Source of the DNA: Palsa-504 sp963800415
GTDB taxonomy: Bacteria > Actinomycetota > Actinomycetes > Streptosporangiales > Streptosporangiaceae
Direction: 5' to 3'
Assembly (NCBI GenBank): GCA_963800415.1
Contig: CAWDBS010000075.1
Span: forward strand, 14,184 to 78,183
Length of the DNA stretch: 64,000 bases
Numbering within the stretch: the stretch's first letter is position 1; each line of letters starts with the position of its first letter. The translations under genes and the position numbers were made by a program. This document shows, one piece after another, positions 37,202-45,587 of the stretch. Below the pieces are notes generated by a model. The model did not search any database, had not been told where the DNA came from, and worked only from the letters and a program-made list of their open reading frames with translations.

Positions 37202-37232
37202 GACTAGATAATAGAGTGCTAGAGCAAGCTAG
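37200..37232 (-). promoter_or_regulatory. Leaderless promoter of the BadI-like gene
   Basis: Minus strand: CTAGCACTCTATTATCTAGT, then CATGGA with the ATG at 37201. TATTAT is a good -10, placing transcription start at or next to the start codon. The palindromic CTAG steps may be bound by the divergent MarR regulator at 37280. The same block occurs at 27215-27240. Confidence 0.55.
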
Positions 37233-37279
37233 GACCAGGGGCACCGTGAAGAGGACGTCCTGATGAGTGGGAGACGGCA

Positions 37280-37780
37280 GTGACCGAGCGGCAGGATCCC
37301 GTCAAGTGGTCGCGTGAGCAGTGGGTGGCCCACGGCCAGCCCGGGGTTGACCAGTTCACCGCCATGGCCGCGATCTTGCGCACGCACCAGGCCATAGTCG
37401 CGTCTATCGACGCGACGCTGCGTACCCACGACCTGACCCGCACCGGTTACCTGCTGATGACCACCCTGCTGCTGTCCCGGGACGGCACCCGGCCGCTCGG
37501 CCAGCTGAGCAGGCACCTGATGGTCCACCCGACCACCGTCACGCTGGCCTTGGACCAGCTGGAGAAGCGAAACCTGGTCAAGCGCAACCCGCACCCGACC
37601 GACCGGCGCACCATCCTCGCGGTGCTGACCCCGGCGGGGCGGGAGGTGCTGGACAAGGCGACCAAGGCGCTGGCGGACGCCGACTTCGGGCTGGCCGGCG
37701 TGGATGCCGCGCTGTCCGGGCGGGTGGTCGAGGTACTGGGCGACGTGCGGGAGCGCATCGGGGACAGCCCCGGGTCCTAG
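37280..37780 (+). CDS. MarR-family regulator (BadR-like by position)
   Basis: 166 residues. Winged helix: ASIDATLRTHDLTRTGYLLM, PLGQLSRHLMVHPTTVTLAL, DQLEKRNLVKRNPHPTDRRT, ILAVLTPAGREVLDKATKAL. DxRxxxxxLT wing is intact. Divergent from the BadI-like gene with 78 bases between, which is the arrangement of badR and badI in Rhodopseudomonas; BadR derepresses alicyclic acid genes when a CoA intermediate binds. Start GTG 37280 follows GGGAGACGGCA. The assignment to BadR is by context, not by specific residues. Confidence 0.85.
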   Translation: MTERQDPVKWSREQWVAHGQPGVDQFTAMAAILRTHQAIVASIDATLRTHDLTRTGYLLMTTLLLSRDGTRPLGQLSRHLMVHPTTVTLALDQLEKRNLVKRNPHPTDRRTILAVLTPAGREVLDKATKALADADFGLAGVDAALSGRVVEVLGDVRERIGDSPGS

Positions 37781-37867
37781 CTGGGGGCGGCGGCCTTCAG
37801 CAGGTCGCCGGTGACCTGAAGCCGCGGGTGGCGGTGCCGTCCGAGGCGGTCATGCGAAGCTCGCCCG

Positions 37868-38645
37868 TCATGCGAAGCTCGCGGGGCGCTTGGCGATGAA
37901 CGCGGCGAGGCCTTCGCGGCCGTCCGGGGAGTCGAACAGGTCCGTCACGCGGGCGGCCTCCCGGGCCATGCCCTCGGCGAGCGGGAGTTCGCCGGCGTCG
38001 TCCACGCAGCTCAGCACCGCGTTGAGCGCCAGGCGTGACATGGCGCCGAACTGTCCGGCCAGCTCCAGCGCCTGCTTCAGTGCGTCGCCAGGCTCGGTGA
38101 TGCGATCGAGCAGGCCGATGGCGTGTGCTTCGTCCGCCGGGACCTCGCGGGCGGTGAGCATCATGTCCAGGGCGCGGCCGCGGCCGACCAGCCGCGGCAG
38201 CCGCTGCGTGCCGCCCGGCCCCCGGGATCAGGCCGAGCTTGGTCTCGGGCAGGCCGAGCCGGGCGGACGCGGAGCCGACCCGCATCGTGCAGGCCAGCGC
38301 GAGCTCCAGCCCGCCGCCGAGGGCGCGTCCCTCGATCGCCGCGATCGACGGCCGGTCCAGGGCCGCGATGCGGTCGAGCACGGTCCGCAGTTCCGCCCCG
38401 TACGCCCCGAACGCGGCCCGGTCCGCGCTGGCCATCAACTTGATATCGGCGCCCGCGGCGAAGAACCGGTCGAGCTTGGAGCAGACGATGAGAGTCCGGG
38501 CGGCCGATGCCTCGAACTTCTCTATCGCCACGGTGAGGCCGTCGAGGAGCGGGCGGCCAAGCTGGTTGGCGGGCGGGTTGGCCAGCTGGATGAGGAACGC
38601 GGTACCTTCAGCGGCCCAGTCCACGACGGGCGCGGGTTCGGTCAT
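37868..38645 (-). pseudogene. Enoyl-CoA hydratase with a one-base frameshift
   Basis: Frame 1 from ATG 38645 gives RTLIVCSKLDRFFAAGADIK, LDRPSIAAIEGRALGGGLEL and RLGLPETKLGLIPGAG, then loses homology; the family sequence resumes in another frame as LDMMLTAREVPADEAHAIGL, LDRITEPGDALKQALELAGQ and SPDGREGLAAFIAKRPASF, ending at 37868. One extra C in the run at 38213-38216 explains it. Without it the protein would be a normal 258-residue enoyl-CoA hydratase (BadK/FadB-like). A sequencing error in this homopolymer cannot be excluded. Its ATG overlaps the stop of the ligase gene (TGATG). Confidence 0.8.
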
Positions 38646-40294
38646 CAGGTGCGGGCCTTTCTGCCGGGGCCATCCTGGGGCTGCGCGGTCTCGGGCTGCG
38701 CAGTCTGGGGCTGCGCTGGCTCCGATAGCCAGGCGTCGCGGAGCGCGTGCTTGGCGATCTTGCCGGTGTCGGTCATAGCCAGCGGCTCTTGCTGCAGCCG
38801 CCAGCGGGCCGGGACCTGGAAGCGGCCGAGCCGGGTGGCCGCGAAGGCGGCGAGCTCGGCGGCGGTCGCGGCGGCGCGCAGCTGCACGATGGCTCCGACG
38901 ATCTCGCCCAGGTCGTCGTCGGGCAGCCCGACGACGGCGACCGCCGCGACCGCGGGGTGCTGGTGCAGCACCTGCTCGACGTGGGCCGCCGCGATGTTCT
39001 CCCCGCCCCGGATGATGACGTCCTTGGCGCGGCCGGTCAGGTACAGCAGTCCGTCCTCGATGCGGCCGAGGTCGCCGGTGTGCAGCCAGCCGTCGGCGTC
39101 GATGATCTCCGGCACGTCCTCGCCCCAGTAGCCGAGCATCTGCGACGGCGTACGGACGACGATCTCGCCGGTGCCGGTCTCATCCGGTTTCCCGATGCGC
39201 ATCTCGACGACCGGCATGGGGCGCCCGGCGGTCTGCGGGTGTTCGGCCATCAGGGCGCCAGACGCGGCCGCGACCGTGCCGCCGGCCTCGGTCATGCCGT
39301 ACACGGTGGACACCCCGCGCCGGACCGCGGGGAAGGCGGCGCGCAGCCGGTCGGAGAGTTCGGGTGTCACCGGCGAACCGCCGAGCGAGATCGACCGCAC
39401 CGCGGACACGTCGCGCCCGGGCAGCGAGGGGTCCTCGAGCACGCGGATCGCCATCGTGGGAACGGCGCCCCAGATGCTCACCCGCTCGCGTTCGATGAGG
39501 TCGAGCACCTGGCCCGAGTCGAAGCGCCCGTCGAGGAAGACGACCGTGTTGCCGCCGAGCATGGCCAGCAGCAGCGACTGGACGCCGCCGATGTGGAACA
39601 GCGGACCGCTTTGCAGGATGACCTCGGGCGGCCGGTCGGCGCCTAGCTGGTGCGGCAGCCGATTCGACACCACCAGCAGATTCTGCAAGTTCGCGATGAC
39701 CGAACGATGCGCGAGGACCGCGGCCTTGGGCCAGCCGGTCGTCCCCGCGGTGAAGATGATCAGCGCCGGGTCGTCTTCGCTGCCCGCGAGCGGCGCGGGT
39801 GCTGGCCCGGGCGGCGCGGGTCCTGGCCCGGGCGCGGCGGTCCCGGCGGCCGGGATATCGGCTACCGGCACGACGCTGGCTCCGGGATGTGCGGGCAGCA
39901 GCCGGGTCGTCTCGTTGTCGGCGACGATAACGGCGGGGGCGATGAACTCGATGGCGTGCGCGATCTCGCCGGTGTTCCACGACCGGTTGCCCGGTGCCAC
40001 CACCGCGCCGAGCCGCAGGCCCGCCCACAGCGAGATCACCCACTCCGGCGAGTTACGGGCGAGCAGCAGCAGCCGACCGCCGGGGCCGAGACCGTGTGCC
40101 GACAGGTACCCGGCCACCCGGTCCGCGGCCGCGATCATCGCGGTGAACGTGACCCGCCGGTCGCCCTGGACCAGATGGTCGCGGTCGGCCCAGCGGGCCG
40201 CGTCGTCGAGGAGTTCGGTGACCCGGCTACGGCGCTGCCGGTAGAGCAGGAACGGCACCGGCCCGTCGCCGCGCGCGACCTCGGTTCCCCACAT
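38645..40294 (-). CDS. AMP-forming acyl-CoA ligase
   Basis: 549 residues from ATG 40294 (GAGG about six bases upstream). AMP-binding motifs: IIFTAGTTGWPKAAVLAHRS, STVYGMTEAGGTVAAASGAL, HTGDLGRIEDGLLYLTGRAK, IIRGGENIAAAHVEQVL and the C-terminal Lys in MTDTGKIAKHALRDAW. Two low-complexity insertions: a Pro/Gly/Ala stretch before the P-loop (APGPGPAPPGPAPAPL) and a C-terminal Gln/Pro/Ala tail (EPAQPQTAQPETAQPQ). Activates a carboxylic acid to its CoA ester. Cotranscribed with the frameshifted enoyl-CoA hydratase through a one-base overlap. Substrate unknown. Confidence 0.87.
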   Translation of the reverse strand: MWGTEVARGDGPVPFLLYRQRRSRVTELLDDAARWADRDHLVQGDRRVTFTAMIAAADRVAGYLSAHGLGPGGRLLLLARNSPEWVISLWAGLRLGAVVAPGNRSWNTGEIAHAIEFIAPAVIVADNETTRLLPAHPGASVVPVADIPAAGTAAPGPGPAPPGPAPAPLAGSEDDPALIIFTAGTTGWPKAAVLAHRSVIANLQNLLVVSNRLPHQLGADRPPEVILQSGPLFHIGGVQSLLLAMLGGNTVVFLDGRFDSGQVLDLIERERVSIWGAVPTMAIRVLEDPSLPGRDVSAVRSISLGGSPVTPELSDRLRAAFPAVRRGVSTVYGMTEAGGTVAAASGALMAEHPQTAGRPMPVVEMRIGKPDETGTGEIVVRTPSQMLGYWGEDVPEIIDADGWLHTGDLGRIEDGLLYLTGRAKDVIIRGGENIAAAHVEQVLHQHPAVAAVAVVGLPDDDLGEIVGAIVQLRAAATAAELAAFAATRLGRFQVPARWRLQQEPLAMTDTGKIAKHALRDAWLSEPAQPQTAQPETAQPQDGPGRKART

Positions 40295-40314
40295 GCCTGC
40301 CTCGCCCCATCACG

Positions 40315-40368
40315 AGCATTTAGTCTAGAAAGCAACCATCGACTGTCAGAGTATCTTGTCATCTGACG
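40315..40368 (-). promoter_or_regulatory. AT-rich promoter island of the ligase-hydratase unit
   Basis: Minus strand: AAGATACTCTGAC (40361-40349), GTCGATGGTTGC, then CTAGACTAAATG (40330-40319). The order and spacing match the distal island at 27290-27340 (ATACTCTGA, TCGAT, GTT, TAGACTAA). Ribosome site GAGG follows near 40305. Confidence 0.55.
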
Positions 40369-40588
40369 GCGCGGGAGACCAGACCCGCGCCAGGCTGACC
40401 TTCATGGATGGCCGCCCGTAGCGGCCGTCATCAGATGGGGTAGCGGGTGGGCTCGCTCGTGTACTGCCGGCCGGATGGGGTCGTCCACTGGAAGGTGCCG
40501 TCCGGAAGCTGTTCTGCCTTCCACCGCGGGTGCTGTTGAGCCGGTGGTGGTGTCGGCACTTCGGCTCCTATCCGTTATATTAACACAT
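40369..40588. other. Intergenic DNA between catabolic island and serine recombinase
   Basis: No supported gene. An open frame continuous with the recombinase runs through it but has no start signal. AT-rich TATATTAACACAT just before ATG 40589 may be the recombinase promoter. Confidence 0.4.
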
Positions 40589-42073
40589 ATGACGATCCGC
40601 GACGCAATACAGCTAGCAGAGGCCAGCAGGCCGCCCGACGGCGTCATCCGCTGCCTGATCTACGTGCGGATCAGCATGGACAAGGCCCATGACGGGCACG
40701 GCGTGGCCAACCAGCTCGCCAAGCTGGAGCACAAGGCCCGCGAGCGTGGCTGGACGGTGGTCTACCGGCTGTCGGACAACGACATCGGGGTCACCCGCAA
40801 GGACCCGACCAAACCGGGCAAGTACCGGCCGGGGTACGAAGAGGCGATGCGGCTGGTCGACGCGCGGGCGGTGGACGCAGTGCTGTGCTTCAAGTGGGAC
40901 CGGTTCATCCGCGAGCCGCTGGATCTGGAGTACCTGATCCCCCGCTTTGACAGGGCCGGGGTGCGGTTCGCCGAGGTGGACGGGAACATCGACCTGGGTA
41001 CCGACTCCGGGCGGCTGCACGCCCGCATCCTGATCGCGGTGGCCAAGGCCGAGCAGGAACGCAAGGCCGAGCGACAGAAGCTGGCCAACGAGGCCGCGGC
41101 GGTCAACGGGCAGCGGTTCACCGGCGGGCCGCGCCCGTTCGGGTACCGGGACGATCATGTGACGGCGCATCCGGTGGAGGGCCCGGCGGTGGCGGAGGCG
41201 TGCGCGGCGCTGCTGGGCGGGGGGACGGTCAGCGGGGTCATGCGGGAGTGGACCAGGCTGGAGCTGGCGCCGCCGCAGCGGGACCGGCGCGGCACCACCC
41301 GGTGGAACCGGGCCAGCATCCGCAGCATCTTGCTGAACCCGCGGATCGCGGGCCTGTCGGTCTACCACGGGGAAATCGTCGGCCAGGGCCAGTGGGAGCC
41401 GCTGGTGAGCGAGGAGACGTGGCGGGCGGTCCGCGGCATCCTGGAGGACCCGTCCCGCAAGCCGCCGCGCGGGGTGCGGACGCTGCTGGGCGGCCTGGCA
41501 CTGTGCCCGTGCGGGAACGTGGTTGCCGGGGGGCCGTCGCATACCGGGCACCGGGTCTACCGCTGCTCGATGCCGACCCGGGACCGGGCCTGGCCCGGAA
41601 CCCACGTGGCCCGGCAGGCCGGTCCGGTCGAGGACTTCATCACCCGGCTGGTAGTGGGACGGCTGTCCCGCGCCGATGCCGCCGACCTGGTCGCGGTCCC
41701 CGAGAGCGGCCCGGATGTGGTGGCGCTGCGGGAGGAGGCGGCGGCGATCCGCCGGAATCTGGAGGAGATGGCCGCCGACCGGGCGCTGGGCCTGATCACC
41801 CGGCCGCAGATGCTCGCCGCCACCGGGCGGGCCAACCTCAGGCTGGATGAGATCGGCAGCGAACTGGAGCACGCTGCGCGGGAGAACGTGCTGGCGCCGC
41901 TGGTTGCCGCCGAGAACGCCGCCGCTGTCTGGGCCGGCCTGGACCTCAGCCGCCAGCGCGCGGTCATCAAGACGCTGATGTCGGTCACGCTGCACTCCCC
42001 GGGCCGCGGTGCCCGCCGCCCGTTCGACCCGGCTACGGTCGCGGTCACCTGGCGGCAGCCGGACGCCGCCTGA
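40589..42073 (+). CDS. Large serine recombinase
   Basis: 494 residues from ATG 40589. Resolvase catalytic domain: RCLIYVRISMDKAHDGHGVA with the nucleophile Ser in YVRIS, then SDNDIGVTRKDPTKPGKYRP, DAVLCFKWDRFIREPLDLEY and ILIAVAKAEQERKAERQKLA. Recombinase domain: GPRPFGYRDDHVTAHPVEGP, NRASIRSILLNPRIAGLSVY, then a zinc ribbon (ALCPCGNVVAGGPSHTGHRV, YRCS) and a coiled-coil region near residues 385-430. Typical of integrases of actinobacterial conjugative or phage-like elements. It marks the start of the 40.4-49.5 kb mobile zone; no flanking tRNA was found, so its attachment site is undetermined. Confidence 0.92.
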   Translation: MTIRDAIQLAEASRPPDGVIRCLIYVRISMDKAHDGHGVANQLAKLEHKARERGWTVVYRLSDNDIGVTRKDPTKPGKYRPGYEEAMRLVDARAVDAVLCFKWDRFIREPLDLEYLIPRFDRAGVRFAEVDGNIDLGTDSGRLHARILIAVAKAEQERKAERQKLANEAAAVNGQRFTGGPRPFGYRDDHVTAHPVEGPAVAEACAALLGGGTVSGVMREWTRLELAPPQRDRRGTTRWNRASIRSILLNPRIAGLSVYHGEIVGQGQWEPLVSEETWRAVRGILEDPSRKPPRGVRTLLGGLALCPCGNVVAGGPSHTGHRVYRCSMPTRDRAWPGTHVARQAGPVEDFITRLVVGRLSRADAADLVAVPESGPDVVALREEAAAIRRNLEEMAADRALGLITRPQMLAATGRANLRLDEIGSELEHAARENVLAPLVAAENAAAVWAGLDLSRQRAVIKTLMSVTLHSPGRGARRPFDPATVAVTWRQPDAA

Positions 42074-42125
42074 TCCCGGCCAGGATGCCCGGGCCCTGAT
42101 GCTGGGAGCCGGGTCGTCCTGGCGG

Positions 42126-42359
42126 TTACCGGCGGCGGGGGCGGCTCAGGAGGAGCGCGAGCGTGTCACGCTGCTGGCTGGACAGGGGCGGGGCGGCATC
42201 GACCAGCCGGACGATGTAGGCATCCAGGCTGATCTCACCGTCGTTTGCGGGGTGCCCGTCGTGGTCGTGGCGCTCGTCGTGCTGGCTGGGCGCGGCCAGG
42301 GACGGGCATGACCTGGCTAGTTCCGGCTGGGCGGCTTGGATGCCCGTCCGGTTCCTCAT
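42126..42359 (-). CDS. Small protein of actinobacterial mobile elements
   Basis: 77 residues. The C-terminal stretch DAYIVRLVDAAPPLSSQQRD, TLALLLSRPRRR is a recurring tail in short actinobacterial proteins found in integrated elements; the first half is His/Asp-rich and not recognisable. Convergent with the serine recombinase (53 bases between stops). Function unknown. The start codon is uncertain. Confidence 0.55.
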   Translation of the reverse strand: MRNRTGIQAAQPELARSCPSLAAPSQHDERHDHDGHPANDGEISLDAYIVRLVDAAPPLSSQQRDTLALLLSRPRRR

Positions 42360-42912
42360 TCCCGGTCCCCGTTTTCACGGTGATGCTGGTCCCCTGGCAT
42401 GATTTAAAGCTACGTATCTGCGGCCGGGCGGCAAATCAACGTGCGCTATCGCAGACCGCGCTAAACGGCATCCGGCATCACTCCGCATGACTGGACATCC
42501 CTCGGCAGCACTGAATAGCGCTGGTTAGTACGGCAGATTTTTTTGCCTGGCCGCGTAAACCAGGGATACGTCCCGTTCTGCGCGTTCAAGCACTCACGTA
42601 AACGCGTCCACGAGGTGATCGCCGCTTGGTGCCGTTGCGCCACGGTAGCCTCACGGAGCACATACGTCTGGCCGCTGGCCTGCGGCTCAGCACGCCCGGC
42701 GGCCCCGGCAGGAACCTGGAGGCTTGGGGTCATCTAGGACTCGATCTCGCCCTCGCATGTGCGTCAGCGACCGCTATCTCAGCGGCGAGGAGGGCGGAAT
42801 GCGCGGTCGTTAACCAGCGCCTTTTGCTCTGGATGAAAGCGGCCCGGAACCACCGGACTGGTGAACGCTCGTATTCGTCGTTGACGTGTTTGGCAGTCAG
42901 CCTGATTTCGGG
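42360..42912. other. Intergenic DNA without a supported gene
   Basis: Noticeably less GC-rich than its surroundings, with a T7 run at 42539-42545. Two short open frames (near 42461-42733 minus and 42626-42925 plus) show neither recognisable protein nor a ribosome site. Base composition suggests it came with the mobile zone. Confidence 0.4.
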
Positions 42913-43176
42913 TTACCGGCTGTGATGAGAAGGGCCGGGTGATGGTGGGCGGAGTGCGGATAATGGGCCGGGCTGGAAGAGTGGTTCGCCGTCGTTGCCG
43001 CCGAGCAGGAAGGTGAAGCGGTCCAGGTCGTTGCGGAGCTGCGGCAGGCCGTAGGCGGGGTGGCCGACGAATGCGAGCAGGGAAGGGGCGAGGCGGGCGG
43101 GGTCGGTGGCGATCCAGCCGGTGAGGAATTGCAGGAGCTCGGCGAGTTCGGCGGCGTCTACGACGTCCAGGTTCAT
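42913..43176 (-). CDS. Hypothetical protein, second gene of a two-gene unit
   Basis: 87 residues: NLDVVDAAELAELLQFLTGW, IATDPARLAPSLLAFVGHPA, YGLPQLRNDLDRFTFLLGGN. Its ATG overlaps the stop of the upstream gene (ATGA at 43173-43176), strong evidence that it is translated. Small, acidic, helical; no membrane segment. No family recognised. The pair lies beside the recombinase trio and may be its passenger. Confidence 0.65.
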   Translation of the reverse strand: MNLDVVDAAELAELLQFLTGWIATDPARLAPSLLAFVGHPAYGLPQLRNDLDRFTFLLGGNDGEPLFQPGPLSALRPPSPGPSHHSR

Positions 43177-43994
43177 GGTGGGGATGGCTGTTTCCTCTTC
43201 CTTCGCTGGTTTTCCTGTTCCCGCAGCAGCGTGCTGAGCAGGCTGACGGCGGCGGCGTCGCGGGTGCGGGCGTTGCCGGCGGCGGTGATCCTGCCGGTCC
43301 CGGTGGCCGGGAGTGCCATGCCGGCGTTGGTGATTGCCTCCCAGCCGGGTCGGCTGCGTTCTCCGCGCCAGGTGGGGCGGACCAGCCCGGCGCGCTGGCC
43401 GGCGACCAGCACGTGCCAGGCTCGGGATTCGGCGTGGCCGGGTGCCTTGACGATGTCGTACTGGCCGTTCCCGATGATCGCGGGTGTGATCTTGGGGTCC
43501 GGCGGGTGCCTGGTGCCGGTGCCGGGTTTGCGCGCGGCGTGCGCCGGGGCCGGGAAGGCGGGGCGCGGGGCGGCCGGGCCTGCGGAGTCACGAGCACTCG
43601 CGGCGGCCGGCGCTGGTGCTGGCTGTGCCGGGTCTGGCCGGCGAGGCGGCGGCGTCTGCGGGACGATGTCCTCTGCTGGTGGACGCGGCCAGCGGCGGGA
43701 TAGGTCGGCATGGCGTTTTTGAGCGCCGGTCCTGGTCTTGATGCCCAGCGCGGCGGCGATCTGCTGCCAGGTCGCGCCGCCATCCCGGGCAGCCTGGATG
43801 AGGACTAGCTCGGCGCGCTCGATGCAGGCGGCAGCGGCGCGGGCTGCGGCCAGCCCGGCGAGCGGGGTGGCGGCGTCGTGGATGAGGCCGGCCAGCTGCT
43901 CCAGGAGCGGGGCGGGCTGCTCGCACCCAGGTGCAGCGGGCTGGTCATCTGCCCGCCGGCTCATCGTGTCCTTTGACGGCGGGCGCGTGCTCAT
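43173..43994 (-). CDS. HTH-containing hypothetical protein, first gene of a two-gene unit
   Basis: 273 residues from ATG 43994 (AGGA about four bases upstream). The N-terminal domain contains a helix-turn-helix-like stretch (DGGATWQQIAAALGIKTRTG, AQKRHADLSRRW). A Pro/Ala-rich linker (residues about 95-160) follows, then a C-terminal domain (YDIVKAPGHAESRAWHVLVA, GQRAGLVRPTWRGERSRPGW, EAITNAGMALP) common in actinobacterial plasmid and element proteins. DNA-binding protein of unknown purpose; an element regulator is plausible. Confidence 0.65.
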   Translation of the reverse strand: MSTRPPSKDTMSRRADDQPAAPGCEQPAPLLEQLAGLIHDAATPLAGLAAARAAAACIERAELVLIQAARDGGATWQQIAAALGIKTRTGAQKRHADLSRRWPRPPAEDIVPQTPPPRRPDPAQPAPAPAAASARDSAGPAAPRPAFPAPAHAARKPGTGTRHPPDPKITPAIIGNGQYDIVKAPGHAESRAWHVLVAGQRAGLVRPTWRGERSRPGWEAITNAGMALPATGTGRITAAGNARTRDAAAVSLLSTLLREQENQRRKRKQPSPP

Positions 43995-44084
43995 GATGTC
44001 CTGGCGGGGTCTGTCTGCCTGCTGCCGGGCAGATGTCCTCGGCCAGAGGACATCTGGGGCCCTGCGGCCAGTGTTCGCGCGCTT

Positions 44085-45587
44085 TTAGTCACCGTGATCC
44101 TGGCGGGGGTGCCGGTCCGGCCGGTCGCCTGCGGCGTACCGGCTCCAGGTGGCGCCGGCGTTGACGTGCTGGCGGGTGGTGGTGGTGTGGTGGAAGCCGA
44201 GGGCGTCGGCGACGACGGGGGCGGGGACGGCGAGGACGAGCTGGCGCAGCGCGGAGATCCGGGCGGTGCGCAGCGGCAGGCCGTGGTCGCGGAGCAGCCC
44301 GGCGATGTAGTGGTAGGCGGCGGGCTGGCCGGCGCTGCGGCCGGGGAACAGCCAGTCGCTGGCGTGGTTGGCGGGGACCTGGTAGTGGCGGGTATCAGCG
44401 AGCTGGTGCAGCAGCGCATCGAAGGGGGCGGGGACGGGGCTGGGCGGGTAGCCGAGGCGCAGCCAGGTCTGGCCGTCCTCGTCGCGGGACAGGTCGCCGG
44501 CGGACAGCCGCAGGATGCGGCTGAGCGGCTGGGCGTAGAGCAGCATCAGGCAGGCGGCGGCGCGGGGCTTGACGGGGATGTCTGTGCTGGTGGCGAAGCG
44601 GCGGAGCAGGTCCAGGCGGCGCTGCTGGGTGATGGCCTGGCCGCAGTAGGGCTGCTGGCGGGGGATGTCGAGGTGGCGGGGGATGTGGCCGTGCCCGGAT
44701 GCCCAGACCAGGAACGCGCGGACGCCTTCGCGCTGGTAAGGGCCGCGGGCGGCGTAGTAGGCGTCGATGTGGGCCTGGGTGAGGGCGGCCGGCCGCACGC
44801 CCAGGCCGTCAGCCCAGGTCAGGAAGGCGCAGGCCTGGTTGAACCGGGTCTTGGCATACAGGCAGGCGGTGGTGCGCAGCGGTCCGGCGGCGGCCCGGGC
44901 GCGCATGCCGGGTAGCTGGTGCCACAGCCCGAACTGGCGCAGCAGCCGCAGGTGCGGGTGGCCGGCCAGGCCGTCCAGCCGCCAGTCCAGCCACAACCCG
45001 AACTCCCGCAGCTGCCTGTCGGTGGCGGGCAGCACGCCGCAGTCCACCAGCAGGTCCCGCAGGTAGTGGACGGCCCGCCGGCGGGGCCAGCCATCGAGCG
45101 CCTCGTGGGTCAGCGGCACCTTGCCGGTGGCCAGGTGGGTGAGCAGTTCCTGGATGTGCGGTTTGCGCAGCCAGGTAAACGTGCTGGTCGCGCTGGCCGA
45201 GCCGGCTAGCGCCTCAGCGAGCGGTTTCAGCGGCGGGGCGACCGAGCCGGTCCCGTCATCCAGCAGCCGGGCGGCCAGCCAGGTCACCGCGCACCGGCCG
45301 CACAGCCGGCTCAGCCCCCGCCGGCTGCCCATGGCCACGGCCTCGGCGCCGCACCGCAGGCAGGAGAAATCACGGGCGATCCCGGCGCAGTCCCGGCAGA
45401 TCCGCACCCCGCCGCGCAGGCCGGGCAGCGCCCGGTCCTTCGTGCCGCAGCCGGGGCAGGTCCCGGTGGCCGATCGGGCCATATCCAGGCACGGGTAGCA
45501 CAGGTGCCCGTCGGGGAACGAAGCGGCCGGGTACCCGTAGTGCCCGCACCGGGCGCAGGTCCGCTTCTTCGGCGCCGGGGCGGTCAC
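44085..45587 (-). CDS. Zinc-ribbon tyrosine-recombinase-like integrase (third gene of trio)
   Basis: 500 residues from GTG 45587, overlapping the XRE stop (GTGA). The first 110 residues hold three Cys pairs of zinc-ribbon type: CARCGHYGYPAASFPDGHLC, CPGCGTK with CRDC, and CLRCG with CGRC. The remainder is a recombinase-like helical domain: FNQACAFLTWADGLGVRPAA, LTQAHIDAYYAARGPYQREG and RAAACLMLLYAQPLSRILRL. Catalytic residues are partly degenerate (SRILRLSAGDL replaces the usual R-x-x-E; no clear HxxR), but ALGFHHTTTTRQHVNAGATW keeps a His region. Works presumably with the tyrosine recombinase at 45931. Longer frames upstream overlap the XRE gene and are not coding. Confidence 0.78.
   Translation of the reverse strand: MTAPAPKKRTCARCGHYGYPAASFPDGHLCYPCLDMARSATGTCPGCGTKDRALPGLRGGVRICRDCAGIARDFSCLRCGAEAVAMGSRRGLSRLCGRCAVTWLAARLLDDGTGSVAPPLKPLAEALAGSASATSTFTWLRKPHIQELLTHLATGKVPLTHEALDGWPRRRAVHYLRDLLVDCGVLPATDRQLREFGLWLDWRLDGLAGHPHLRLLRQFGLWHQLPGMRARAAAGPLRTTACLYAKTRFNQACAFLTWADGLGVRPAALTQAHIDAYYAARGPYQREGVRAFLVWASGHGHIPRHLDIPRQQPYCGQAITQQRRLDLLRRFATSTDIPVKPRAAACLMLLYAQPLSRILRLSAGDLSRDEDGQTWLRLGYPPSPVPAPFDALLHQLADTRHYQVPANHASDWLFPGRSAGQPAAYHYIAGLLRDHGLPLRTARISALRQLVLAVPAPVVADALGFHHTTTTRQHVNAGATWSRYAAGDRPDRHPRQDHGD

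Noticed and set aside
38747..40366. Long plus-strand frames opposite the acyl-CoA ligase
   Set aside because: Antisense shadows; ligase motifs are on the minus strand.
40475..40588. Upstream extension of the serine recombinase frame
   Set aside because: No start signal; the encoded leader is not recombinase-like and ATG 40589 directly precedes the catalytic domain.
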